Shown here: piece by piece, positions 10,329 through 21,052 of the stretch
Layout of the letters: every line of letters starts with the position of its first letter
How positions within the stretch are numbered: the first letter of the stretch is position 1
Assembly: GCA_030765055.1 (NCBI GenBank)
Contig: CM060947.1
Coordinates: 221,871,795 to 221,935,794, forward strand
Direction: 5' to 3'
DNA from: Mantis religiosa
Lineage: Eukaryota > Arthropoda > Insecta > Mantodea > Mantidae
DNA length: 64,000 bases
Notes under the pieces: model-generated
Databases searched by the model: none
The model's input: only the letters and a program-made list of their open reading frames with translations
Told to the model about the DNA's origin: nothing
Position numbers and translations under genes: made by a program

Positions 10329-11217
10329 CGAAGGTTGTTCAATGAAGAATGATTACACTGTACCTTTACTCATCCACAAAATTTTGGTGGTCCTTCTCAA
10401 AACAGTCTTCCCTGTTTGCGATGCACTTTTCCCAGCGTGTCTGTCAGTCTTCAAAGATATACTGGAAACCAATTTTTGAGAGATCTTTCAAAATCGCTTC
10501 CGTAGCATTCACCACTGCTTCTGATAATGGATAATGCCTCCCATGAAGGCGTTTCTTCAAGTTGGGGGATAGAAAAATGTCACAAGGGACTGAATCCGGA
10601 CTATAGGGAGGGTGAGGGATGCACTTCAGTTTGATTTCTGCAAGATATTCAGCAACAGCATTTGCAATTTGAGCACACGCATTATCGTGGTGCAGCATTC
10701 AGCCTGCTTCATGGAAATGGGTCTTTTGCGCCTGATATGGACTTGCAATGTTTCCAGGACAACCCTGTAATATTGTCCAGTTACTGATGTGTGTGCAGGT
10801 ACAACATGCTGATAAACCATTCCATGAATATCAAAGAATGAGATGACCATAACTATCGCCGAGACAGCAACCACTTTTGCTTTTATTGGGGTGATGAAGG
10901 AGATTTCCACACTGAGCTTTGCTGTTTGCTATCAGAATCAAATTGATGTAGCCAAGTTTCATCAGCAGTGATTACGTTTGAAAGATACTCCGGATCTTCC
11001 TCTAACATCAACTTTAACTGCATGTTACCTCCATTGCAGAGGTAGGCGATACTGAACGTCTGAACTTGCCTGGTTCTCACAGGCGGGAATCAGGAGTACA
11101 AACAATGAAACTATTACGGCGTGTTTGTTAAGTTAACAGAATATAATAAGATTGAATTTTACTGAGAAAAATTTTGACGGTAAAAAATTATGATCATTCT
11201 TTATTGAACAACCCCGC
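10329..11217 (-). mobile_element. Mariner family B, copy 2 (internally deleted)
   Basis: The left terminus is tacgaaggttgttcaatgaa from the TA at 10327-10328. The right terminus (tttattgaacaacccc near 11200-11217) is its degraded inverse. Length is about 890 bp. Minus-strand frames give the catalytic domain: TADETWLHQFDSDSKQQS (first Asp, 10883-11080) and LHHDNACAQIANAVAEYL followed by HPPYSPDSVPCD (10444-10698). Relative to copy 3, some 405 bp covering most of the helix-turn-helix region is missing. The join (taactgcatgttacctcc near 11018-11030) matches that of copy 1. The coding region is in separate frames, so it is non-functional. Confidence 0.9.
10444..11080 (-). pseudogene. Mariner transposase fragment (family B, copy 2)
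   Basis: This is a DD34D-type catalytic core without the DNA-binding domain. The first Asp lies in ADETWL. The second lies in MLHHDNA, with the usual RPH replaced by CAQ. The third lies in HPPYSPDSVPCD. The reading is split between two minus-strand frames (10626-11080 and 10444-10698). Better preserved than copy 1 but still broken. Confidence 0.85.
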
Positions 11218-12387
11218 TCTGCTTTGCGTATGCGAGCGTGAGCCCGGCAATCAGGTTTTGTGTCATGTCCTTCGAAAATGCGTCTTTAAATAGTCGTTTT
11301 GATGTTTTGCCAATTTACCGAATTTTTACTTTTACCGTTACTAATCAAATAGACACAAAACATAGACATTTTTCTAAAAAGTTTTCTGTTGGATTTAAGG
11401 TATGAAAACGCGTATTTTCAGTGAAATATTGGTATCGAAATTTTGGGTGGAATACAGTTCCTTCTCGACGTACTATATAACTTGTAGAGAAAATAAATAT
11501 TTTTATTATTACTGCGACTACGAAAAGTTTGTTTACTTACGTTATAAAACTGATTTTGAAAACACTTGTAATACCACTAATGCCATGATAATGTACGTGT
11601 ACTTTACTTCTATAACAAAATATTGAAGCAAATTTGACAAATGGAATGCTTATATTAAAAGACAACATTAGGTATACTAAGTGAAGAAGAAAAATTGTTT
11701 TCGGAGAATTTAAAGTCACATCTGCCATATAAAATAATGGAAGATTCACACAAAGAAACAAAAACGCAATGTTAAGAGATTGTGGATAACTTTAGTACCT
11801 CTAACACATCGTTTGGTTTTCACTTTAGAACAAATTGTTTTTATTTGCCTTCTTTATGCATCTGCATTATTGGTGCTAGAGATTTAAGGAGGTTTCAAAG
11901 ACTCCCCAGCGTTTGCAGTGAAGCGAGGTTTCCGTTCTTTTTGTGAGGGAAGCTTAGCTTTCTCGGTGCTGTTCCAGTTTGTTTAGGTTTTTTATCTGTT
12001 ACACTTCCTGTCTCCAGAAATTTATTCACAACATTATGTGTCGCGAAACAGTTCGGAAATCCAATAGCGACATTTTACTGGAGCATAAGGAACGAGTGTT
12101 TTTATAGACATCCTTGAAATAAGAATACATTGTGTTTTGTGTCAAATTGGTTGCTTTTGAACACGGTTTCCCAGTTCTTTTGGACTCGAGTTATATTTCT
12201 CGAAGATTTAGAACGTTCACAATGAATTTAGTGCATTCTTGGTTTACCTTGTTAAACTGATAAACCAAGAGCTATGAATAGCTTTATGCAAATTGGCAAT
12301 TATGCCATACAGTTTCCAAAACAATTTTATTAAAGTTATGGCTATGTTGCAGCTAACAAAAACTCGATGCGAATGATAATTTTCACA
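11218..12387. other. Unannotated AT-rich region
   Basis: About 1.2 kb of AT-rich sequence. The small frames at 11402-11626 and 11537-11761 are low-complexity and carry no motif. Confidence 0.5.
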
Positions 12388-13077
12388 TTAACACTAGGAC
12401 CGTCGAGTATGGTATACCGAGAAGGACCAACCCGTCATTTTGAAGAGTGCAGTTTTATTTACCCGTTTTAAAATAGTAAACAAATTTTAATGCATACCAG
12501 TTTATTTAATATTATTAATACGGTTTACCAGTATATAATTTTACTTTTGTCTGAAGAATTATATGGTAAAATGAACATTTTAAGCCTAAAATTAATCCAA
12601 CAAATATGATAACCAAATTTGAAAATGGACAACTTCCCTTAGCAAACACATGTTTTTCAACATAAAATTTTGAATATCACATTTCGCTCATTCAAAGCCA
12701 CCTGCAGCATCGTAGCACCTAACAAACGTGTATTCAGCGTTGCCAAAACATAATCCACAAACATACTTGCTGCATTTGTTACTTAAATGCTTGCTCCTAT
12801 TCTTCCCTCCGCATCCGCCAATTTGACAAGTCTTCCAAATGTTGCTCTTCTGGGGCACTGTGTTAGGAAGTGCATTTTGTACCCTTGTGGATATATATGC
12901 TGAAGGCAACTCTTCTACTGGCTGAGCCATCCCGCTCGTTGATGTAATACAGGGGTGTAAAACGAAGCCAGAATAAGTAACACATAACTTAATAGGTATC
13001 GTACATTTTAGATGACTGCTGGGTTCTACATCAGAGATAGAAATACAAGGTGTTTGCAAAATGTTTGGAAATAGCAC
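12388..13077 (-). mobile_element. piggyBac-like element remnant (3' end)
   Basis: A TTAA at 12388-12391 is directly followed by cactaggaccgtcgagtatg, which looks like a piggyBac-type terminus; these elements duplicate TTAA. About 300 bp inside lies a minus-strand frame with a cysteine-rich C terminus, in the place and orientation expected for a piggyBac transposase end. The opposite terminus was not found, so the element is truncated. Two weak signals agree, but neither alone is decisive. Confidence 0.5.
12688..13077 (-). pseudogene. Cysteine-rich C terminus, possibly of piggyBac transposase
   Basis: A 129-residue frame has a variable first half and a cysteine-rich last third: KTCQIGGCGGKNRSK, then KCSKYVCGLCF, then RCYDAAGGFE and the stop. 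Paired CxxxxC and CxxC spacing like this occurs in the zinc-binding tail of many piggyBac transposases. No DDD catalytic core is visible upstream, so at most the C-terminal end survives. Another zinc-binding protein cannot be excluded. Confidence 0.4.
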
Positions 13078-13619
13078 ATTAGTCTGAAGTTTTCAAATAG
13101 TATTATTGATAATAAGTTAGTTCAGACAGTCATACTCTGAGACCAACAAATAAACTGACAAGAGGACATCAATATAGAAGTGTTGCTAATGCCCAACTAC
13201 CTTGTTTCTGACGGAGATTCTGACATACAGTAAATAATTAATTCTGGTACTCTAGAAGATTAGGAAAGACATTTCTTGTGAGCATGCAATAAGTAAACAT
13301 GTATCTGATACACAAGGAAAGTGAACGCAGTAGATAAATGAGTTATGAACATGTGAACATCAAAGTGCAAGACAAGAAAGGATAAGCCATGTTGCCAGAC
13401 TAAAGAGTATTTTTATATTACTCATCTCGATTTACACACGCAAAGGCAAGATCCTCCTCACCTTACATTTTTATCTTGACGTGAGGGTTAGAAGTAAATT
13501 ATCTGAGTTCTCTCAGCTCGGGCTTCTTTCCTTCTAAGCAAAGACTTTCAAGTGCTTACATGGTTTCTCCTTTTTTATATCACAGAATACATAGGAGAAG
13601 TAAAAAGATTTGTTAGAGC
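13078..13619. other. Unannotated spacer
   Basis: No coding or repeat signal recognised. Confidence 0.5.
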
Positions 13620-14162
13620 GGGGCTATTCCACTCATTTCAAATTTATGGTGCCATAAAACAAATAAAAACAGTATTTTTTTATCTTAAACATACAGCAGA
13701 ATAGTCTTTATTAATCCCTTAAAGCGTACTAATGATATAAACACTATTTTATTTGCTTTATTTGAGATCAAATAAAACAGCGAAAGTTGTACAGAAAGGA
13801 AAATCTCAGAATTAATGCGACTATTACACCCGACCCTGGGGCTATTAGCGCTCACAGTACTTTTGCATTTTAATTAAAGACATTTGCCACAAAAGAAGTC
13901 TTACTTCAGAACTGCACCAATGGACACTTTGTGAAACCCATAGATCACATTTCTGGCATTTGATCCAGCTCCTTTGGTTGCTGATTTCGGAAAATAGAAC
14001 TCTAACCCATAAAATCCACATGGTGCATCTTCCCCATCACTGTATTTTATTTGGACTGGAACCAAATCATTACTTACTATTTCCACAATTTAGTTTTACA
14101 ATACGCCTACGCTTGCAGCTAAGTATTTTAACCTGGAAACTAAATATTTCTTAAAATAAGAC

Positions 14163-14459
14163 CTGAAGCTTTCCTGGCGACGAATACGCTCACTTTGTTC
14201 TCGGGCAGCCAGCCATGAACGGAGCATTCGTTTAATACAACCTGAGAAGTCCGGGCTGGCAGAGCATTGTTTTGATAACGACCATAGAGCCAACTTTCGG
14301 GATACGACCATCTTGGCAAAATGCAACAGTTACTGGGAGCGGAGAATTAAGGAGGCTTTGGCGATTTCCTCTGAATGGAGCACGCTTAACCGTGATGCTG
14401 GATTTAAGGTCAGCTCCTCTTGGAAACCGGCATTAAAAATGGAAATCCGTCGAAATTAG
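14163..14459 (+). pseudogene. C-terminal part of a Penelope-type endonuclease
   Basis: 98 codons run to the TAG at 14457-14459. The residues read ASHERSIRLIQPEKSGLAEH, then ILAKCNSYWERRIKEALAI, then LNRDAGFKVSSSWKPAL. The order H..R...(S)xxAEHxxxxxH, a W.RR.KE.. helix and an N.D.G...S..W.P.L ending is the familiar end of the GIY-YIG endonuclease in Penelope-like elements. The GIY-YIG motif itself and the reverse transcriptase are missing, so this is a 5'-truncated copy. It has no start codon of its own. Confidence 0.75.
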
Positions 14460-14664
14460 AAGCAAAGTTAAATACAGCTTGATAATCAAGTTAAGTAGTT
14501 ACGTTTCTTTGACATAATTTTCTATACTCACACCATCTCCTGACCTGGCATTTAATTTACCGGAAACAGTCTTTTGTTCAGTAATGCGAATTTTGATAGT
14601 GTTTTGTCTTTGTTTATAGTCGTGTTATATCCAGTATTTCATTTGAGGTTATAACATTTTATAA

Positions 14665-14709
14665 ATATCCTGATGATGGGAGAGATGGTCACTCCCGAAA
14701 CGTTGATAT
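14665..14709 (+). ncRNA. Hammerhead-ribozyme-like motif (type I, minimal)
   Basis: The core CTGATGA (14670-14676) is followed by a 5-bp stem II (gggag 14678-14682 with ctccc 14692-14696), then GAAAC (14697-14701) and GTT. Helix I can form between atatc (14665-14669) and gatat (14705-14709). Stem III would be only two pairs from a self-complementary AACGTT. Hammerheads with tiny stem III have been described in Penelope-like elements, and this one lies 200 bp after a Penelope-type endonuclease frame. An unpaired T at 14677 departs from the consensus. Confidence 0.6.
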
Positions 14710-15742
14710 CTAATCATCTTTTCACCTGACTGGCTGCCGAGAAGAATGTGAGCGTAAATCCCTCTTCTCTTCCAAACTGAACACCGTAGGATGACCAACT
14801 GATTTGTACACTCATCCTCCTAATGCTTCTTGACATTTATGTGCATGAACACGAACCTAGAGTGTAGGGTAAAGCACTCCTAAAAGGTCCACTACCCCGT
14901 CATACTTACATCGCCGCTTTTAATACGCTCGTAACAGCACGAGTAATGTCGTCCTCGTCCAGTTTCGTTCCAGCTTCCTTTGTTTAAATGTGTGTACCAT
15001 CTGAAACGATCAAATAAACAATAATAGTTGTATAAAATAATTAGTTTAAAAGAGTACAAAAAGTTATATTATAACTGGGCGAGAAAACCCCCTCTTTGTT
15101 TGCGCGGAATAGCCCCAAATATTGAACTTTTGAAATTGCGCACCATGTGAGAGCTATGATAAAAGAAACGCGCCAACTGCTATGGATGGTCGTAACCAAA
15201 ACTATTACGTACAGTGACACTGATTTTCAGTCAAAAATATATCTGAAGATACTATAACCTAAGTTACAAAGGTATTTCTTATTCAAGGCAAAAAAGCAAC
15301 ATAAGTTATTTGCCTTTTAATCTTCTTCTGTTAATACTATTAAGACAGCAGTCTACAGCCACAAGTAAATTCCTAAAAGCGTAGCACAAACAATAAGCTT
15401 GACAATGAACTGGGAGGCAAGTCATCGCTACCCATGATTTTTGGGCAGTAAACCAATTACCTTATTTCGGGCTGAATAGCCCAGTAAGCGGAATAGCCCC
15501 TTACTACCTTTTCCCCTACCCGCAGTGTCATTGATTTATCATTTTTATTTTATTAAGTATAACTTATTATATCTCTTTTTCTGTACAGGGATTTCAAGAC
15601 GTTGGTGTGACTCACTGATGAGATATAGAGTATCGCAATTATTCACGGTTATTCTTTACCGCATTTTACACATATGCACACAAAACTCGAAAGAGGTGAT
15701 ATTTAAGAGGTGAGAAGCGTAATGTTTAAGGACATTTTAATT

Positions 15743-15985
15743 TTTTAATTTTTGTAATTTACGTCCACCAACGTTCAGTCATATCGGATGATGAATGAAA
15801 TGGGTGAAATGATGCTCAAATTAGTCCGGAGTCCATGGTGCTTAGAGCTACCCGAAATTCGTCTTACAGGATAAGGGAAAACCCCGGAAAAACCTTATAC
15901 AGGTAAGTCACCCTGACCGAGATTCGAACTCGGGACCTCTTGAACGTGAGGCAGACACGCTACCATCTACGCTACTGAGGCGGGC
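15743..15985 (-). mobile_element. tRNA-derived SINE, family alpha, copy 1
   Basis: On the minus strand it runs from gcccgcctcagtagcgtag (A box) through gagttcgaatctcgg (B box) and the body landmarks ggggttttcccttatcc and gcatcatttca to a T/A-rich tail near 15743. Possible target duplications are tttaaggacattt (15725) and tttaagtacttt (15986). Seven family-alpha copies lie in this window, making it the most abundant repeat here. Confidence 0.9.
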
Positions 15986-16148
15986 TTTAAGTACTTTCTC
16001 ATCATGCAAAGTGAAAGGGAAGAAAGTAGAAAGGAAAGCAACATAGGTTAACCCTATTATTAATTCAATGCAAAAGCTGAACATTCGACAATTAATGACA
16101 ATGTAAAGGATAGAAAAAAGAAATGAAGTATGCATCTGTCTATATAAA

Positions 16149-16382
16149 GGCCGCGCCGTGGCCCAGTGGTTAGACCGCTTGGCTCTCACCAAGGCAGCCC
16201 GGGTTCGATCCCAGGCGACCGCAAAGTGTGATTTGTGATGGACAACACGGCGCTGCGGCGGGCTCTCCCCGCGCCCTCCGGCCTCCCCCGCAATCACAAT
16301 CCACCGGTGCTCCAACTTCATCTCATGTATCATAAGTGTCACCGCCTGCGGTGCCGTATGTAGCAAAAGCGGGCGTTACACA
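16149..16382 (+). mobile_element. tRNA-derived SINE, family epsilon
   Basis: The head reads tggcccagtggttagac (A box) and gggttcgatcccagg (B box), close to a real tRNA gene. It then continues into a GC-rich body (cggcgctgcggcgggctctc) with no tRNA 3' half or acceptor pairing, so it is a SINE and not a tRNA gene. This is the only copy in the window. It sits between two inverted family-alpha copies. Confidence 0.75.
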
Positions 16383-16844
16383 CTACACATTCCATTTTTT
16401 GGCTATATATTGTTGAAATTTATTTCAGCTGTTACACACAATGGCATTAATGTTTTTGCCATGTTCAAAAATTCCAGTTGGAATGGTTGAGTTACCTTAT
16501 CTAATGAAACCCTTCACCCGAAGGTGTTTCTCTATATTAAAAAACATTTAATGCATGTATATATTATTTACTATTTTACTACATAAAATATTTTTATTGT
16601 TCTCAGTCCTGCGCGATTTTTAAAAGCATTTGATTATTTGCTTAGATATGTTTTTAAGATGCAACATGAAAATTGTGCAACAAATTAGTAAATCTTTGGA
16701 TACTGTGGAAAATTTTGGGTATAGAAACAACTGCAAGAAACCCCTAGTGAGTAGGAGCCTGTACTTACAGCATCAGCTAGCTGTATTTTAAATCTTTAAG
16801 AGAAGAAACACCTTTTTCTTAATTTTTTCTACAACTTTTCTTCA

Positions 16845-17102
16845 GCCCGCCACGGCAGCGTAGATGATAGTGTCTGGCTCACGCTCAAGAGGTCCCGAGT
16901 TCGAATCTTGGTAAGGGTGAGTTACCTGGATAAGGTTTTTTCCGGGGTTTTCCCTTATCCTTAAAGACGAAATTCAGGTAGCTCTAAGCTCCGTGGACCC
17001 CGGATTCATTCATTTGAGCATCATTTCATCCTTCCATTCATCGTCCGATATGACTTAACGTTGGAGGGCGTAAATTACAAAAAAAAAAAAAAAAAAAAAA
17101 AA
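16845..17102 (+). mobile_element. tRNA-derived SINE, family alpha, copy 2
   Basis: A complete plus-orientation copy, from gcccgccacggcagcgtagat through the B box (gagttcgaatcttgg) to an uninterrupted A24 tail (17079-17102). Possible target duplications: aacttttcttc before and aacgttttcttg after. The intact tail suggests this is one of the younger copies. With copy 1 it forms an inverted pair 860 bp apart. Confidence 0.92.
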
Positions 17103-17812
17103 GGAGAGAACGTTTTCTTGGAATCCTTGTTATTTATGATGACTATTATTTTACTTTTTACACTTTTATCTCCTGTCTCTGAGAAGCGTTTGCGAAACTA
17201 TTGAGGACCATTAGTAAGAATGAAAGAAGATGTCTTAGGTCCTTGAAAATATGTAGAGGCTTGCAAATAGAAGAATATAAGGATGCTGGATGGAATAACA
17301 TAACGGATAGAGACTCTTACTAATTCTTGATACCTTAAAAAGCTGTTTATAGAAAGATCAAAGTATAAAACAGGAATAATGAAGTGTAGCAAAGAATCTT
17401 CCTTAGGTGTAACACTATCCTTGATTGAATTACCTGTGGTTTGACTGATTAATTAAACTTTTAGAATTTGTTGTGAAGTTAATATATTTGAACATTCACT
17501 GTTTTCATGACATAAATGTCCTAATGTGTTCTCAATAGTTTTAACGACTTTAATCGCGTAGCTATACTCTTTAGTTCCAAACTTTTGGTTTCAGAAACAG
17601 TCTTCTGCACCTCTAGAAGCTGCTGGCCTGTGAATGCCGAAGAGTGATGTACAGAATGTAGGGGATTGCTATCTGATATCTGATTTAAGCCACTGGACAG
17701 TATAATTACCGAAGAAACCCTAGATGGTGCTATAGGCGCACTTATGCCTTTACAAATTTGCGGCAGCTGAAACCTGCTCTTAAGGCTAAGAAATTGTATA
17801 GCTACGAGGGCT
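17103..17812. other. Unannotated spacer
   Basis: AT-rich, no motif recognised before the mariner terminus at 17813. Confidence 0.5.
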
Positions 17813-17814
17813 GT

Positions 17815-18985
17815 TCAATAAAGAATGATCACATTTTTTGGACAACGTACCTTTGAATGCGATGAACTGGTCCCAGCGTTTCTGCCAGTCTTCAAAGACA
17901 TGCTGGAAGCCAATTTTTGAGAGATCCTTCAAAATCGCCTCCGCAGCCTTCACCACTGCTTCTGATGGTGGATAATGCCTCCCCCAAAAGGCGTTTCTTC
18001 ATGTTAGGGAATACAAAAGAGTCACATGGAGATAAATCCGGATTATAGGGAGAGTGAGGGATGCACTTCACGTTGATTTTTGCAAGATATTCAGCAATAA
18101 CTATGGCAGTATGCGGCATCCAGCCTGCTTCACGGAAATGAAGTCCTTTGCGCCAGATATGGACTTGCAATGTTTTCAGAACATCCCTGTAGTATTGTCC
18201 AGTTACTGATGTGTGTGTGTGCAGGTACAACATGCTGATAAACCATTCCATGAATGTCGAAGAATGAGATGACCATAACTTTCCCAGCAGAAGAAACCAC
18301 TTTTAATTTTTTGGGGGTTGGTGATGAAGTAGATATCCACACTGAGCTTTGCTGTTTGCTCTCAGTACCAAAATGATGTAGCCAAGTTTCATTAGCAGTG
18401 ATTACGTTTGAAAGAAATCCGGATCTTCCTCTTTAACATCAAATTTAACTGCATGCAGATCTACATGCGAATGTCCTTTTTCTTCGGGAATCAACGGTCT
18501 TAGAACCCATAGCGCACAAACACGTCTCATGTATAATGTTTCTGTCACCAACGTGTGGGTGGCACCCAACGAAATGTGCAGTATTTCAGAAACTGATCTA
18601 AAGGTAATTCGTCGATCCTCTCTCACAATGGCAGCAGCAGTGTTGATGTTTTCTTCCGTAAGAACAATAACTGGAGCACCGTGTCCACCTTCTTTTGAAA
18701 CTGATTGTCTCCCCTCTTTAAACATATTAAAGCACCTTCGAGCTGTGCTGTAGGGAAGAACAGACTCTCCATATGCCTCCTGTAACATTTTATAGGTCTC
18801 AACTGAAGATTTGTTGAGACGAAAGCAGAGTTACCAGGCCAGATATTGGTCCTCGCCGTGTTACCTCCATTGCAGCGGTAGGCGATACTGAACATGTCTG
18901 AACTTGTCTGGTTCTCACAGGCGGGAACCAGAGTACCAACAATGAAACTACTACGGCGTGTTTGTTTTACATTAAGCTAATAGAG
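17815..18985 (-). mobile_element. Mariner family B, copy 3 (keeps the DNA-binding region)
   Basis: The left terminus is tacgagggctgttcaataaa from the TA at 17813-17814. On the right, homology with copies 1 and 2 runs to about 18985 and the terminal repeat is then lost. Unlike its sisters it retains about 405 bp (18456-18860) encoding the helix-turn-helix region, so it represents the longer ancestral form. Confidence 0.88.
17840..18790 (-). pseudogene. Mariner transposase, near full length but broken (family B, copy 3)
   Basis: The N-terminal part (18402-18788) has the linker and second helix-turn-helix: YSTARRCFNMFKEGR, then IVREDRRITFRSVSEILHIS, then WVLRPLIPEEK. The catalytic part is spread over further minus-strand frames (18130-18342, 17892-18251). 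It carries TGQYYRDVLKTLQVHIWRK and HSPYNPDLSPCDSFVFPN, the third Asp region. The segment around the second Asp is shortened (a deletion near 18115) and the C terminus lacks some 30 bp found in copies 1 and 2. Several frameshifts make it non-functional. Confidence 0.85.
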
Positions 18986-20669
18986 TTAATACAAATTATG
19001 TATTAACCAATAATGAAGATCTACGGCTTTTATACTAATATGTGTGAAAGTGTATCACGGGAAAGCCCCTTAAAATGTTTATAAAATGGTCTGAATCTTG
19101 ATATTTGTTAGCTACCAATAAATATAGGCGTAGTTATTAAGGAAGGTCAGCTCGTTTTCGGTGAAAATAATGAGACAAATTCCTAAAATTTGTTGCTACC
19201 CTTAGCGTTGGCAATAAACGTTATTGGCCTTTCCATTGTGTAGCGAGAGAAAGCAATTTAGCATTCTCCAGGATTGTTGTAGAAAAGTTATTGTTGAAGG
19301 AGTACAGCGAAGCCTTGGGAAGTGCAGTCCACAGCAGCATCAATCGGTGTTAAGTACTTTGCATCCAGTGAAGCGCGAGGTGCAGCCGATATTATTAAAA
19401 ATATCCCCCTATTAAAATAAATGTTTCAAAGCTTCGAACAAGTATATTTAAATTATTACGAGTGACACGTAATTTACTGAAATCCTGCAGACATCCGGGT
19501 AACATGTAGCGCCGACACAAAAGAGTTATAAGTCTTTATTTTACAAGAACCCTGAGAAAAAACCACACTCCCTCACTAACCACAGCACCTACTCCATAGC
19601 ATTTAGCAGTAATACAGATATTCGACGACGGGAACCTTGAAATCTTAATGCCTTCTCAATCACACGCTCGACGAGTACGACGAAGGGTAACAGATGGTCG
19701 AAGCCCGACGGTGCCAGAAACATTTGAGAGAGCGCGACAACCTTCTAATCTGTAAGATTAAATTAAGCCGTTTCCTAGGAAATAGAAAAGGTGAAGTGAT
19801 AATGATGACATCTACAATAGCTTAACGTAGAATTCTATCAAAATCACACTAGTTGCTTTTAAGGCACGACAAAATGATTCTCTTCAATTAATTTTAGGTT
19901 TTATGTGATCATTTGCTATCATTATTTTATACATTCCATAAAAACCGCAGGAAATTCAACTTTCAGTACTGCCTTGCTTTAATGGATTAAACATACTTCC
20001 ATACAATCCACGTCTAAGCTCTTGGGAGTGGTAGTATCAATGATGCAGTCTTTCAAGGTTCATATTTCGGTTTTAATTTCTGCTCTAAGGTGAAAGGCTC
20101 TTCAAAGTCAGTTGCTTTTTCTTTTGAAGTGAAGCCCAGAACGCTGCTTTAATAATTTTGTGTCTGTGAGACGTCTAAAGCTCAGAGCTACTATGGCGGG
20201 TTCTGCTGCACTACTGTTCATAGTTTATTCCAGGGTTTACCAAACAACGCTGACCTACATTTTTACGTCTACGGTATGGTATAAGTAAGAAAAGATTCCA
20301 AGTTCTTCCCTCTGATTTCCCAAGAAAAGTTCACCATAATGTATGAGGCTACTGATGTAAGAATAACTATTATTTTATTTTCTCTACGATACATTTAACA
20401 GAAAGAGGAAGTCTTATATTCTATCCCAAAATTCGACGTAGACATTTCTCTACAAGTAAAGGTTTAGAGGACCATGAGTAAAAGAATTTTTAATTTATTT
20501 ATGTATTTCAATATTTGAATTTATGTATGTGTGCACATGGTTGTGAGAAGCACAATCCCAAGGTATTTAAGTTATTTTTAAGTTCAAAAGTGCCACACAA
20601 AGATATACTTCCTTACCTCCAAAATAACCTCACTCACACAGAATTATCCTTTACCAACCTCTGTAATAA
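18986..20669. other. Unannotated region
   Basis: About 1.7 kb without recognised genes. The frame at 19224-19415 is short and motif-free. No repeat borders were identified. Confidence 0.5.
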
Positions 20670-20671
20670 AA

Positions 20672-20880
20672 GTTTAGCGCGTCTGCCTCACATTCAAGAG
20701 GTTGCGGGTTTGATTCTCGGTTAGGATTAGTTGCTGAGAGCTTCCAGGGCTTTCCCTTGACTGAAGATGAGGACTCAAATGTGGTATGTTTAGACAAATC
20801 CTTGCCGTATTTGGACATCATTTGATCCATATCATTCATTCATTATCTGAAATGACCAATCAGTTTGAAAGAAGCCAAGC
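20672..20880 (+). mobile_element. SINE related to family alpha (diverged subfamily)
   Basis: The head (agcgcgtctgcctcacattc, then gggtttgattctcgg) is nearly that of family alpha. The body is diverged but keeps its order of landmarks: ggctttcccttgactgaaga for ggttttcccttatccttaaa, and acatcatttgatcc for gcatcatttcatcc. The 5' end starts inside the A box, so it is truncated. It looks like an older sister lineage. Confidence 0.7.
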
Positions 20881-21052
20881 TTAAGGAACAAAACAAACAT
20901 TACTGTTTATTAAACCGAAGCCCTTTAGACAGCTGTTATTTTTTTTCAAAACCTTACCAAACTATTTTCAATACTACTTTCTTAAGATATTGCTAATACA
21001 AAATCTATATTTTAAATTTTTATGCTACAGCCTGTGAGATTCTTTTGTAAAT

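Larger units (their letters stand above)
14120..14720 (+). mobile_element. Penelope-like element, 3' fragment
   Basis: This holds the end of the endonuclease frame (14163-14459) and about 250 bp of 3' sequence ending in a hammerhead-like motif. The 3' part from 14295 on recurs in the same orientation at 40981-41388, with shared landmarks such as gggatacgaccatcttggca, cctggcatttaatttac and tgatagtgttttgtctttgt. Two copies with a common 3' region support a dispersed element. Confidence 0.75.
13620..15500. other. Region bounded by inverted ggggctattcc motifs
   Basis: The 13-mer ggggctattccac at 13620-13632 recurs inverted as gcggaatagcccc at 15104-15116 and 15488-15500. The outer pair could be terminal repeats of a roughly 1.9-kb DNA element that acquired the PLE fragment at 14.1-14.7 kb. 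No target duplication was found. A minus-strand frame at 13901-14086 (containing KYSDGEDAPCGFYGLEF) lies inside and was not recognised. Confidence 0.3.

Noticed and set aside
13901..14086. 61-residue minus-strand frame containing KYSDGEDAPCGFYGLEF
   Set aside because: It looks protein-like but was not recognised and lacks upstream continuation; kept only as a note inside the 13620-15500 region.
16149..16225. Possible tRNA gene
   Set aside because: Both pol III boxes are good, but there is no acceptor-stem pairing and the sequence continues into a SINE body.
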